Assembly (NCBI RefSeq): GCF_902168175.1
Contig: NZ_CABHOU010000072.1
Span: 248,001-312,000 of the forward strand
Direction: 5' to 3'
DNA: 64,000 nt
From: an uncultured Chitinophaga sp.
GTDB lineage: Bacteria > Bacteroidota > Bacteroidia > Chitinophagales > Chitinophagaceae
The stretch's first letter is position 1; each line of letters opens with the position of its first letter. Positions 52,078 through 61,106 of this stretch are shown here, piece after piece. A program made the translations under genes and the position numbers. The notes under the pieces are model-generated. The model made no database searches and was not told the DNA's origin. It saw only the letters and a program-made list of their open reading frames with translations.

Positions 52078-53181
52078 TTATACGTTGAAGCGGAAGTGCA
52101 TTACATCACCATCAGCAACGATATATTCTTTACCTTCTATTCTCAGGCGGCCATTGTCGCGCGCGCCAGATTCAGAACCATATTTTACATAGTCATCATA
52201 AGCGATTACTTCCGCTTTGATAAAACCTTTTTCGAAATCGGTATGGATTACACTGGCCGCCTGTGGCGCTTTCCAGCCGCGGTGGATCGTCCATGCGCGT
52301 ACTTCCTGAACACCTGCAGTGAAGTAGGTGATCAGCTGCAGCAGGTTGTAAGCAGAGTGTATCAGGCGGTCGAGGCCTGGTTCCGTGAGGTTATATTCAG
52401 AAAGGAACAGCGCTTTATCATCGGCATCTTCCAGTTCAGATATCTGCGCTTCGATCGTGTTGTTCATCACAATTACCTGTGCATTTTCAGCTTTAACAGC
52501 TTCCCTCAGTGCTTCTGAGTATTTGTTGCCGGTAAGCATCGATGCTTCGTCTACGTTAGCAACGTACAATACTGGTTTTTCTGTCATAAGGAACAGGTCA
52601 GCTGTAGCTACGCGTTCTTCTTTTGTCAGGTCCAGTTCACGCAGGTTCTTACCTTTTTCGAGGTGTTCTTTACACCTTTTCAGGATGTCGAACTCAATTT
52701 TCGCTTTAGGATCGCCACCGGTTTTAGCCATCTTCTCAGTTCTGGCAATCTTCTTTTCCACGCTTTCCAGGTCCTTCAGCTGTAACTCAGTGTCGATAAT
52801 TTCTTTATCGCTTACCGGGTTAATAGCGCCTTCCTCACGAAGGATGTTATCGTCCTCAAAGCAGCGGATCACATGCACGATAGCGTCTACCTCGCGGATG
52901 TTAGCCAGGAACTTGTTGCCCAGGCCTTCACCTTTGCTCGCTCCTTTTACAAGACCGGCGATGTCTACAAATTCGATAGTGGTAGGAACAACGCGCTCAG
53001 GCTTCACCAGCTCTTCCAGCTTTTTAAGACGTGGGTCCGGAACGTCCACCAAACCTACGTTGGGTTCGATAGTACAGAAACGGTAATTGCTTGCCTGTGC
53101 TTTTGCACTATTACTAACTGCATTGAACAAAGTTGACTTGCCAACATTCGGTAAACCAACTATACCTGCTTGTAACGCCAT
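52078..53181 (-). CDS. ychF: Redox-regulated ATPase YchF (Obg-related)
   Basis: 367 residues from the ATG at 53181 (a longer reading starts inside the promoter region). The P-loop is GLPNVGKST, followed by CTIEPNVG and the altered G4 motif VANVDE, which gives ATP rather than GTP preference in this family. It has a TGS domain near the C-terminus (FFTAGVQEVRAW in part, to FEKGFIKAEVI) and the ending GDVMHFRFNV. It binds ribosomes and takes part in translation and oxidative-stress control by family knowledge. It is conserved across bacteria at this length. Confidence 0.95.
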   Translation of the reverse strand: MALQAGIVGLPNVGKSTLFNAVSNSAKAQASNYRFCTIEPNVGLVDVPDPRLKKLEELVKPERVVPTTIEFVDIAGLVKGASKGEGLGNKFLANIREVDAIVHVIRCFEDDNILREEGAINPVSDKEIIDTELQLKDLESVEKKIARTEKMAKTGGDPKAKIEFDILKRCKEHLEKGKNLRELDLTKEERVATADLFLMTEKPVLYVANVDEASMLTGNKYSEALREAVKAENAQVIVMNNTIEAQISELEDADDKALFLSEYNLTEPGLDRLIHSAYNLLQLITYFTAGVQEVRAWTIHRGWKAPQAASVIHTDFEKGFIKAEVIAYDDYVKYGSESGARDNGRLRIEGKEYIVADGDVMHFRFNV

Positions 53182-53199
53182 TTTTTCGAAAAATTTGCG

Positions 53200-53207
53200 C
53201 AAAGATA
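53200..53207 (-). promoter_or_regulatory. -7 promoter box of ychF
   Basis: TATCTTTG on the minus strand, 18 bp before the ATG at 53181. The -33 element is not clear. Confidence 0.48.
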
Positions 53208-53293
53208 GTGTAATCAATCGAGTAATGGTTGTTAAAATTGATTATTTTGGACGCCGGTAAGTAAATATCTTACCCGATTGTAATTATTAGCAT

Positions 53294-54526
53294 ATGGTAT
53301 TGAACTATGTATGGATCGCGTTTTTTGTTATTGCGTTTGTGGTAGCGCTTGGCAAACTGATCTTTTTGGGGGATGTGGGACTTTTCAGCCAGGTAACAAC
53401 CGGGATGTTCGACAGTGCCAAAACCAGTGTGGAGTTGGCGATTGGCCTGATCGGTATGATGGCGATGTGGCTGGGAATTATGCGTGTGGGCGAAAAGGCG
53501 GGCATGATCGAGAAATTTGCGCGTGCGGTGAATCCGTTCTTTTCTATTCTGTTTCCCGGTATTCCTAAAAAAGATCCTGCGATGGGTTCGGTGATGATGA
53601 ACTTCTCCGCCAATATGCTTGGATTGGATAATGCGGCTACGCCGATGGGTTTAAAAGCGATGTCGCAGTTACAGGAAATTAATCCGGATAAAGAAACGGC
53701 GAGTGATGCGCAGATCATGTTCCTGGTATTGAATACGGCGGGGATAACAATTATTCCTACTTCAGTAATGGCGATGCGTTTGGCTTCCGGAGCGGCTAAT
53801 CCGGCAGATATATTTATTCCAACGCTGATAGGCACCCTGATCTCCTTTATTGCAGGGATGATCGCGGTTTCCGTCTACCAGCGTATTAACCTGTTCCGCT
53901 TGCCCGTGCTGGTGTTTCTTCTTATTTTCGGAGGGATAATGGCAGCCTTGTATTATGGCTTGTCGGGACTACCTTCCGATCAAATTGCTTTGTACGTTGG
54001 CCTCATTGGCGGCTTTATCATATTCGGTTTGATTGTCTGGTTCCTATTGGCCGGCATGGCAAAAAAGATAAACGTTTACGAAACATTTATCGACGGTGCT
54101 AAAGAGGGGTTCCAGGTGTCTGTAATGATCATTCCTTACCTGGTGGCGTTCCTTGTTGGCATCAGTGCATTGCGCACAACAGGCTGTATGGATTATTTAA
54201 CAAACGGTATTGGTTACGTGGTGGCTGCAATGGGTTTTAATACAGATTTTGTACCCGCATTACCCGTTGGCATTATGAAAACCTTCAGTGGCGGCGGCGC
54301 CCGCGGTGCCATGGTAGATGTGATGAAGACTTACGGTGCGGATTCTTTCCAGGGCCGACTGGCCTGCATCATGCAGGGTTCTACAGAAACAACATTTTAT
54401 GTACTGGCCGTTTATTTCGGCTCCGTTAATATCAAAAAGACACGCTATGCACTTGCCTGCGGGCTTATTGCCGATGTGGTCGGCGTTATAGGCGCTATCA
54501 TCGTAGGTTATATTTTCTTTCACTGA
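53294..54526 (+). CDS. Nucleoside-recognition (gate) domain membrane protein, SpmA-SpmB-like fusion
   Basis: A 410-residue membrane protein with about 10 spans and two Gate domains (VELAIGLIGMMAMWLGIMRV and, in the second half, FIDGAKEGFQVSVMIIPYLV). SpmA and SpmB of sporulating bacteria carry one each; here they are fused in one chain, as is common in non-sporulating Bacteroidota. The motif NMLGLDNAATPMG and GGGARGAMVDVMKTYG are typical. The substrate is unknown. It is followed by the YeiH-type gene after 21 bp, suggesting a shared unit. Confidence 0.85.
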   Translation: MVLNYVWIAFFVIAFVVALGKLIFLGDVGLFSQVTTGMFDSAKTSVELAIGLIGMMAMWLGIMRVGEKAGMIEKFARAVNPFFSILFPGIPKKDPAMGSVMMNFSANMLGLDNAATPMGLKAMSQLQEINPDKETASDAQIMFLVLNTAGITIIPTSVMAMRLASGAANPADIFIPTLIGTLISFIAGMIAVSVYQRINLFRLPVLVFLLIFGGIMAALYYGLSGLPSDQIALYVGLIGGFIIFGLIVWFLLAGMAKKINVYETFIDGAKEGFQVSVMIIPYLVAFLVGISALRTTGCMDYLTNGIGYVVAAMGFNTDFVPALPVGIMKTFSGGGARGAMVDVMKTYGADSFQGRLACIMQGSTETTFYVLAVYFGSVNIKKTRYALACGLIADVVGVIGAIIVGYIFFH

Positions 54527-54547
54527 TTATTGTTTTAAACTGATACA

Positions 54548-55810
54548 ATGAAACGTACGTTACATGAAGACTGGATAGCGGTGCTACTGGCAGGGCTGTC
54601 ACTTATCCTGATTTTATCAGGATTAAAACCAACCCTGCCCAAATTTGAATGGAGTAATGGAGAAACGCTGGTAGCTCAACTGAGTAAACTTCAGAACTGG
54701 TCGAACCTCGGTATTTTGTATGTATGGCTTTGTGCCAGCCTTGCTATTACAAGGTTATTGTCCTCTCAGCCCGTAAGTATACATCTCTTTATCGGCGCAT
54801 TATTTCTGGTATTGGTCATGTGGTTCGCCCAACTTATCACGGGCAATTCCGCTATTAAAGGTCTGGGTATTGAAGTGGTATTATTCAGCCTGTTGCTCGG
54901 TCTTTTCATCAGTAACGTACTGGGCGTTCCTGCCTGGTTAAAACCGGCCATCCAAACGGAATTGTATATTAAAACCGGACTTGTTTTACTGGGCAGTACT
55001 ATCATTTTTGGAGATATCATGAAAGCCGGTGCATTAGGCATTATTCAATCGGTAGTAGTAGTGTTTACCGTATGGTATTTTTCATTCTGGTTATGCAAAA
55101 AAATGGGGCTGGATGATGAGTTCAGGATGATGATTTCCAGCGCTGTGTCGATCTGCGGAGTTTCTGCGGCCATTGCCACCTCCGGTGCTATCGAAGGTGA
55201 TAACAAAAAGCTTTCCCAGGTGATATCACTGGTATTGATCGTAGCTATCCCCATGATGTTACTGATGCCTCCTATTGCACATTGGATGGGTTTGTCGCCG
55301 GCAGTTACAGGTGCCTGGCTCGGCGGAACTATCGATACGTCGGGAGCTGTGGTTGCGGCAGGTACGTTGGCGGGCGAAGAGGCGTTTAAGATCGCTACTA
55401 TTGTCAAGTTCTCACAAAACGTGTTACTTGGACTGGCGGCGTTCTTCATTTCTGTATATTGGGCCTATAATAAGAAACAGGAGAATCAGCAGAAGCCTGG
55501 CCTTAAAACGATATGGGAGCGCTTTCCGAAGTTCGTACTCGGTTTCATTGTAGCTTCTCTCCTATTTTCCTTTGTGGTACAGCCGGCAACATTTAAGGCT
55601 TTAAAAGATCCGATTAAAGATCTGCAGACTTTCTGGTTTGCGCTGGCTTTTGTTTGTATCGGACTTGAAACTAAGTTCAGGGATATTTTCGGGGCAGGCA
55701 ACAGCCGGCCGGCATTGGCGTTTATTACGGCGCAGGTATTCAACATTTTCTTTACGTTGATTATTGCCTACATCGTATTCAGCGGCCGATTCTTTACCAT
55801 AGGTCAGTAA
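54548..55810 (+). CDS. YeiH-family putative sulfate exporter
   Basis: 420 residues with about 10-11 spans. It has the conserved segments LYIKTGLVLLGSTIIFGDI, AVSICGVSAAIATSGAI, GAWLGGTIDTSGAVVAAG and VCIGLETKFRDIF of the UPF0324 family, for which sulfate or sulfonate export is proposed. The N-terminus extends past a typical family start. The gene lies directly after the gate-domain gene, and the two may act together. The substrate was not tested. Confidence 0.85.
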   Translation: MKRTLHEDWIAVLLAGLSLILILSGLKPTLPKFEWSNGETLVAQLSKLQNWSNLGILYVWLCASLAITRLLSSQPVSIHLFIGALFLVLVMWFAQLITGNSAIKGLGIEVVLFSLLLGLFISNVLGVPAWLKPAIQTELYIKTGLVLLGSTIIFGDIMKAGALGIIQSVVVVFTVWYFSFWLCKKMGLDDEFRMMISSAVSICGVSAAIATSGAIEGDNKKLSQVISLVLIVAIPMMLLMPPIAHWMGLSPAVTGAWLGGTIDTSGAVVAAGTLAGEEAFKIATIVKFSQNVLLGLAAFFISVYWAYNKKQENQQKPGLKTIWERFPKFVLGFIVASLLFSFVVQPATFKALKDPIKDLQTFWFALAFVCIGLETKFRDIFGAGNSRPALAFITAQVFNIFFTLIIAYIVFSGRFFTIGQ

Positions 55811-55846
55811 ACAAAGTACAAGCGCTCCGCTTGACGCTGGAATAAA

Positions 55847-55883
55847 AGTGCCCCCGGTAAGTGTCTGACTTACCGGGGGCACT
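55847..55883. terminator. 15-bp perfect hairpin after the YeiH gene
   Basis: AGTGCCCCCGGTAAG (55847-55861) pairs perfectly with 55869-55883 across a 7-nt loop. T-rich sequence follows on the minus side (TTTTATT) and less so on the plus side. It is probably a terminator; which strand it serves is uncertain. Confidence 0.7.
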
Positions 55884-55981
55884 GTACATATGAGTAGTCC
55901 CTTTTTTATTTAGCACATTGACGGGGAGAGCTGACGTTCTCATTATCCCGGAGAGAAGATGATGTAATCATAAATATTGAT

Positions 55982-56032
55982 AAAAAAATGCAAGCTCCGG
56001 TGATCTTAGAAGATGACCGGGGCTTGCATTTA
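55982..56032 (-). terminator. Intrinsic terminator of the thiamine-binding protein gene
   Basis: AAATGCAAGC (55986-55995) pairs with GCTTGCATTT (56022-56031); the stem continues inward with one bulge (CCGGT with ACCGG). On the minus strand seven T follow. Confidence 0.85.
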
Positions 56033-56053
56033 CATAACGTTTTTACCAATAAA

Positions 56054-56356
56054 TTAAACGGCGGCGTCGTACTTCCCTGTCTTCTCTTCCATCGTTACAT
56101 CCGCATCTTTTCTGATCTGCATTTTTATATAAACCAGCAGCTGCGAAGCGCCGGCTTTAAAGCAAACTTCCTGCGTTCTTTTTACCACTTCCATCAATTC
56201 TTCATACGTTCCTTCCATCACAGTTTCAAAAGGGCACACTTTGTACTTTACTCCGGAGTCTTTAATTACCGCAATTGCTTCATCTACAACCGCATAAACC
56301 TGTTCAGAAGGTACCGAAGGAATGATCTGCAGGGCAAGATTAATAGTCTTTGACAT
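56054..56356 (-). CDS. MTH1187/YqgV-family thiamine-binding protein
   Basis: 100 residues, all in the small ferredoxin-like YqgV/MTH1187 domain (NLALQIIPS, VIKDSGVKYKVCPFETVMEG, LLVYIKMQIRKDAD), which binds thiamine-like molecules and forms oligomers. It is cytoplasmic. It is a single-gene unit with its own terminator; the neighbouring GNAT-hydrolase fusion lies about 100 bp upstream on the same strand. Confidence 0.87.
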   Translation of the reverse strand: MSKTINLALQIIPSVPSEQVYAVVDEAIAVIKDSGVKYKVCPFETVMEGTYEELMEVVKRTQEVCFKAGASQLLVYIKMQIRKDADVTMEEKTGKYDAAV

Positions 56357-56457
56357 TATTTGTGTTCTTTTTACAGTAAGTACTTAAAACAGATAAATTT
56401 TGAAAAAACAGTTTTGTGTAATAATAACAGTAATTATTAACGCCACGTAAACGCGCT

Positions 56458-57978
56458 TTATTTCTTCTTTATGACAATTTCATACAAATCATTGCGTATA
56501 TCCTTTAACGTTTGTACACTGCCAAATGCATGTAGCTCTTTCAGTAAAACCAGGTCCACATCTGCTATCACGATCATCTCCGTATTGGGTGTTGCATCGG
56601 CCTTAACACCGGTTGCCGGGAAGGCGAAATCGGATGGTGTAAGAATGGCGGATTGGGCATATTGCATGTCCATATTGTTCACCTTTGGCAGGTTACCAAC
56701 ACTTCCTGCAATGGCTACATAACATTCATTTTCGATCGCCCTGGCCTGTGCACAAAAACGTACACGGTTATAGCCGTTTTGCGTATCGGTAAGGAAAGGT
56801 ACGAACAGGATTTGCATGCCCTGCTGGGCAAGTAATCTTGGCAGTTCGGGGAACTCTACATCATAACAAATTACAATGCCCACCTTGCCGCAATCGGTAT
56901 CGAACACCCGCACTTCATTTCCACCCTTCATGCCCCAGGCGTTAACTTCGTTAGGGGTGATGTGAATTTTTGTGTAGGAGTCGTACGTGCCATCGCGACG
57001 GCACAGGTACGAGATGTTATACAGCACTTCGTCTATTACAATAGGCATGCTGCCGGTAATAATATTCACGTTGTAGGATACGGCAAACCGTATGAACTCG
57101 TTCTTTAACCGCTCTGTATACTTCGCCAGCCCGCGTATGGCGGCCGCCTGATCTACCTGGTTAAATTCTATCATCAGCGGCGCATTAAACAACTCTGGAA
57201 AAACAACGAAGTCGGAGCCGTAGTCGCTTACAGCATCTACAAAGTACTCGATCTGTTGGATGAGGCCTTCGGCACCGTCGTAAGCCCGCATTTGCCATTG
57301 TACGAGGCCTATACGGACAGTCGACTTATTATACCGGATGGTGTCCGCATCTTTCTCATAATAGATATTGTACCACTGTAGCAACGTGGCGAATCCCTTA
57401 GAGGCCTCGTCGGCAGGAAGGTAATTGCGCAGGATTTTCTTAACTGTGAAGTCGTTAGAGAACTGGAAAGTCAGCGTAGGGTCATAAATTTCCTTATCTC
57501 TTACCTTTTCTATGTATTCCCTGGGCGTTAATTTATCGGCGAACTTCTCATAATTAGGAATACGTCCGCCCGACACTATGCCACTGAGGTTTAGTTGCTC
57601 ACACAGCGACTTCCGCGTATCGTACAGTCGCCTGGCCAGTCGCCGCCCCCTGTATTCTGGATGTACGAACACCTCTATACCATATAATACGTCGCCTTTG
57701 GGGTCGTGCGTATTAAAAGTATAGTAGCCAGTAATCTCCTCATAGGTGTGCTCATCGCCGAATTTGCCATAATCCACGATAATCCCCAGCGCGCAGCCCA
57801 CCACCTTGTCGTTGATCGCAATGGCGATCTGCCCCTCGGGAAATAGTCGAATGAGCCGCTCCAGGGTTTCGGCCCGCCAGTAATTGCCCTGCATATCGGG
57901 ATAGGCCAGTTTCATTGATTCTTTGAGGTCGAAGTAGTCTTCGGCGGTCAATTGCCGGATTGCAACGGTTTCTGACAT
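56458..57978 (-). CDS. Bifunctional GNAT acetyltransferase / carbon-nitrogen hydrolase fusion
   Basis: 506 residues in two domains. Residues 1-180 are a GNAT acetyltransferase with the acetyl-CoA pyrophosphate loop RGRRLARRLY (110-119). Residues 222-490 are a nitrilase-superfamily amidohydrolase with the catalytic triad Glu262 (VFPELF), Lys337 (YTKIH) and Cys371 (VICYDVEFPE). The fusion is known in bacterial genomes but its reaction is not established; hydrolysis of an amide coupled to acetylation of an amine is an inference. It has its own promoter region, with a TAACTTTC-like box 40 bp upstream. Confidence 0.9.
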   Translation of the reverse strand: MSETVAIRQLTAEDYFDLKESMKLAYPDMQGNYWRAETLERLIRLFPEGQIAIAINDKVVGCALGIIVDYGKFGDEHTYEEITGYYTFNTHDPKGDVLYGIEVFVHPEYRGRRLARRLYDTRKSLCEQLNLSGIVSGGRIPNYEKFADKLTPREYIEKVRDKEIYDPTLTFQFSNDFTVKKILRNYLPADEASKGFATLLQWYNIYYEKDADTIRYNKSTVRIGLVQWQMRAYDGAEGLIQQIEYFVDAVSDYGSDFVVFPELFNAPLMIEFNQVDQAAAIRGLAKYTERLKNEFIRFAVSYNVNIITGSMPIVIDEVLYNISYLCRRDGTYDSYTKIHITPNEVNAWGMKGGNEVRVFDTDCGKVGIVICYDVEFPELPRLLAQQGMQILFVPFLTDTQNGYNRVRFCAQARAIENECYVAIAGSVGNLPKVNNMDMQYAQSAILTPSDFAFPATGVKADATPNTEMIVIADVDLVLLKELHAFGSVQTLKDIRNDLYEIVIKKK

Positions 57979-58176
57979 GGTTTAGTATAATTTGAACGAG
58001 GAAAGTTACTGATATTTTCGTGTGATATGTTGGTATTGCAGAATTGATTAAATTTAATAGGCCAATCCAAACAACAAATCTGTTATTGCACATGAACCAG
58101 TCTTAATTTTTTCAGATACACGCCGCCAACACACACAGAGAAGAGTCATTTTTCTATTTGCTTAAAGATTACATAC

Positions 58177-58629
58177 ATGCTAGCTACGAAAGCCTCTCCA
58201 GATTTAGTAATGCTTTCTATTCAACCTGCCAGGCAAGACAAAACGCTGGACAAAAAACGGACCGCAATTATCCGTTCTTTTATCCAGGACCTTTTTATTC
58301 ATGCCGGGCCACCTGCATCCCTTAGCCGTTACATGGCTTATGAGTGTAAGCCAGATTGTAGTGCATGTTTCTGCAAAAGGGTGGAATTTGTCAGAGAAGA
58401 AACAGGTGCCTTTCTTAATGCTTATCATCATTCCAGGGTTTCTGTGCAGCCCTACAGTGCTATTCAGGAACTAAATGAATCTGCTTCTTTTCCTTTGACT
58501 TCTGTAAACGAAATTTACGGACTCGTAGGAAATGATAGGGTGATGATGTACTTTCTGTTCGAGGTAGGGTCCGAAAAGCTGGTTTCTTTCTGCTCAGTTG
58601 AACAGAAGAAGTACTTTTTCGCTTTCTGA
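58177..58629 (+). CDS. Orphan protein with a Cys cluster
   Basis: 150 residues with no signal peptide or span. Its outstanding feature is CKPDCSACFC (Cys57, 61, 64 and 66; spacing CX3CX2CXC), which suggests a metal or iron-sulfur site, followed by EETGAFLNAYHHSRVSV. The rest shows mixed alpha/beta propensity (NEIYGLVGNDRVMMYFLF). I recognise no family. It converges on the polysaccharide operon and shares a terminator hairpin. Confidence 0.55.
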   Translation: MLATKASPDLVMLSIQPARQDKTLDKKRTAIIRSFIQDLFIHAGPPASLSRYMAYECKPDCSACFCKRVEFVREETGAFLNAYHHSRVSVQPYSAIQELNESASFPLTSVNEIYGLVGNDRVMMYFLFEVGSEKLVSFCSVEQKKYFFAF

Positions 58630-58654
58630 TAAGACTATACCTGTCAAAATGATA

Positions 58655-58690
58655 AAGGGAAAGATGCGTGCATCTCTCCCCTTATGTGTT
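58655..58690. terminator. Bidirectional hairpin between the Cys-cluster gene and the polysaccharide operon
   Basis: The core AGATGC (58662-58667) pairs with GCATCT (58670-58675), extended by AAGGG with CCCTT. It is followed by T-rich sequence on the plus strand. Confidence 0.65.
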
Positions 58691-58711
58691 TCTATTTTTA
58701 TTAAGGCAAGC

Positions 58712-59962
58712 CTATTTGTTGAGTATTTCCTCTATATACACCACCTTGGTATTGTTGGTGCGGAGGAAGTCTTTGTTGGCGTCCGTTACTTTCAGGAATG
58801 CTTTAACCTGGCGCAGTACAAAGAAAGGCAGGTGAAACATCGCCTTGAAAATAGCAGCATCCTTGCTCATTACCACTACAATGCTGAAGAAGGTAATAAC
58901 GAAAGTGAAGATCGCCGCCGCCCAGAATATTGCCCAGGGCAGGCTGATGAATAAATTGGCGATCATAAACAATCCAGCAGCGCCCATCATCATAAACAAA
59001 GGAGGCCGGAAAAGGTTGATCCCAAAGAACGTATTATTGAAATTAAACCTCGACAACCCGTTCCACAGTACCTTTACCGCATACTGCATAGATGTAAAAT
59101 ATGCGTTGATCCAGCGTGTGCGCTGTTTCTGCAAAGCGGCACCGTCCTCAATTTTTTCGTCGTATACGATAGCCTCTGTAGCATAAGCCAGCACATCAAC
59201 GTTGTTAACGATATCGGCCTGCATTTTTTTATCGAACCCGCCCAGTTTGCTGAAAGTGCCAGGGAAGTTTTGATAAAGAATGGTTTTATAAAGCTCTACG
59301 TCCATCACAATACCGAGTCCCCAGATGTGCGAAGACAGTCCGAGTTCCATACGCATCTGCCTGTCAATGAAGTTACAGTAATGATTGCCGGATGCGTCCA
59401 TACGGGCATACAGCGTATCTGTATTCTTGGGCAGCATATTGGTTTGCACTACTTTATAACCTTTATTGAAGTATTGATTTACAACATACAGGTATTGCGG
59501 GTGTACCAGGTTATCGGAATCGAAAATGATAAATGCATCATGCTTTACCGTAAACTGATCGATACCGAGGTCTATAGATTTAGTTTTGTTATTGAAGGGA
59601 ACGTCAGGTGCAAGAATGGTAACTTTGGGATCGTTAAACTGGGCTCTTAGGTTATCCACCGCTTCTTTTGTACAGTTATCGGCCACAACATATACCCTAA
59701 ACTCTCTGTAAGCCTGTTTCAGCAGAGAATCTACCAACGGCGGTACGAGTGTTAAATCAGTATGTGCGCATACAATAGCACCAAAGCTGTATTGTTTGGG
59801 ATTTTCCACCACAGTGCCCTTCCTGAGTGGTGAGTTGCTCCAGCCGAAAAGCTTCTTAATTCCGTAAATGATGAGTAATACTGTAGGCAGCAATACAAAG
59901 AAAGCCAGCGCTACCTGTATTACTATAAAAATATTATTCAGTATTTGTAAAACTGTGTTCAT
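58712..59962 (-). CDS. Membrane glycosyltransferase family 2, processive type
   Basis: 416 residues. An N-terminal membrane helix (about 8-35) and C-terminal spans (about 315-375) flank a cytoplasmic GT-A domain. The DxD-type metal motif FDSDN (148-151) and the QRTRW motif (280-284) are typical of processive, cellulose- or hyaluronan-synthase-like enzymes that extend a chain and export it. The sugar is not known. It is last gene in the polysaccharide unit, 10 bp after the GT4 gene. Confidence 0.87.
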   Translation of the reverse strand: MNTVLQILNNIFIVIQVALAFFVLLPTVLLIIYGIKKLFGWSNSPLRKGTVVENPKQYSFGAIVCAHTDLTLVPPLVDSLLKQAYREFRVYVVADNCTKEAVDNLRAQFNDPKVTILAPDVPFNNKTKSIDLGIDQFTVKHDAFIIFDSDNLVHPQYLYVVNQYFNKGYKVVQTNMLPKNTDTLYARMDASGNHYCNFIDRQMRMELGLSSHIWGLGIVMDVELYKTILYQNFPGTFSKLGGFDKKMQADIVNNVDVLAYATEAIVYDEKIEDGAALQKQRTRWINAYFTSMQYAVKVLWNGLSRFNFNNTFFGINLFRPPLFMMMGAAGLFMIANLFISLPWAIFWAAAIFTFVITFFSIVVVMSKDAAIFKAMFHLPFFVLRQVKAFLKVTDANKDFLRTNNTKVVYIEEILNK

Positions 59963-59972
59963 GGTAAACCGG

Positions 59973-61106
59973 TTAATTGGGGGATTGAAGCACCTGGTCG
60001 TACAGGTCTTCTATCTTGCGAGCCATGCTGTGGATGCTGTATTTTTCCAAAATGGTTTTTACAGCGTTTTTCTGCAGCATGGCGCGGAAAAATTTCTCCG
60101 TGTGTAATTTAACAATAGCGTTTGCCAAAAGGTTTGCACTACGGGCCTCGATCAGCCAGCCATTCTCAAGATGTTTCACAATTTCACGCGAACCATCCAC
60201 GTTGGTGGCCACTACCGCCGTACCCATGGCCATTGCTTCCAGCAGGCCTATCGGCAAACCTTCCCATAAAGAAGGAAGGCAGTAAATATCGCTGGCATGC
60301 AGGATATCCGGCACATCCGCACGGAAAGGCTGATAGATAACGTTACTGCTAACGCCCAGTTCCTTTGCCAGATCCATCATATCGTCTTTCAGTTCCCCGT
60401 CTCCCACTACCAGCAAGGTAAGGTCGCTTGTTTCCTGCAAAGCTTCAGCAAATCCCCTGATCATCGTTAAGGGGTCCTTTTGCACTGTAATCCTCGCTAT
60501 GTAACTAATGAGGGTATGATGCTCAGGAACACCCAATTCCTGGCGGATGTTTTTGTAAACACCATCAGGATTGAATTTTACCGGATCGATGCCATTATTG
60601 ATGACGGTAGAACTGAATTTGCCGAAATGCGAAATGCCGGTAGCCTGGTTAGATGCAGATACCGAAATATTATGGTTCACCCTGTTAGTGATGAACTTTT
60701 CAGAAAACACGCGTACTTTCTTCTGTACAAATGGCTGATCATCGTGAAAAGACCAGCCGTGAATAGTATATACGATAGGAAGTCCTAATGCTTTCGTCGG
60801 GATCAGCAGGTTGCTGGCGGCCCTGGAGCCGTGCGCGTGAACAAGATCGATCTGCTCATTCTTCAGCAGCGCTTTTACGCGTTGCCACTGGCGGATATCG
60901 AATGCTTTTAATGAAGGGATCACGTAATTTTTGATGCCCATTTCATTCAGCCGGGTAATCATGGGACCATCCGTGAAGGAAAGGACAACCGGTTCGAAAC
61001 GTGATTTGTCGAGTTGCTCTACAAGCCCCAGAACGTGTGTTTCTCCCCCGCCTACCAAACCCTGACGGATGGTCTGTAATACTTTTATTTTTTTAGGAGC
61101 TCCCAT
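59973..61106 (-). CDS. Glycosyltransferase family 4
   Basis: 377 residues with the GT-B fold. The N-terminal half has GGGETHVLGLVEQLD and an HAHGSRAASN loop; the C-terminal half has the EX7E-type motif LWEGLPIGLLEAMAMG and a UDP/GDP-binding region (VVGDGELKDDM). It transfers a sugar to a lipid-linked or soluble acceptor in the cytoplasm. Its start overlaps the stop of the epimerase gene by one base. Confidence 0.9.
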   Translation of the reverse strand: MGAPKKIKVLQTIRQGLVGGGETHVLGLVEQLDKSRFEPVVLSFTDGPMITRLNEMGIKNYVIPSLKAFDIRQWQRVKALLKNEQIDLVHAHGSRAASNLLIPTKALGLPIVYTIHGWSFHDDQPFVQKKVRVFSEKFITNRVNHNISVSASNQATGISHFGKFSSTVINNGIDPVKFNPDGVYKNIRQELGVPEHHTLISYIARITVQKDPLTMIRGFAEALQETSDLTLLVVGDGELKDDMMDLAKELGVSSNVIYQPFRADVPDILHASDIYCLPSLWEGLPIGLLEAMAMGTAVVATNVDGSREIVKHLENGWLIEARSANLLANAIVKLHTEKFFRAMLQKNAVKTILEKYSIHSMARKIEDLYDQVLQSPN

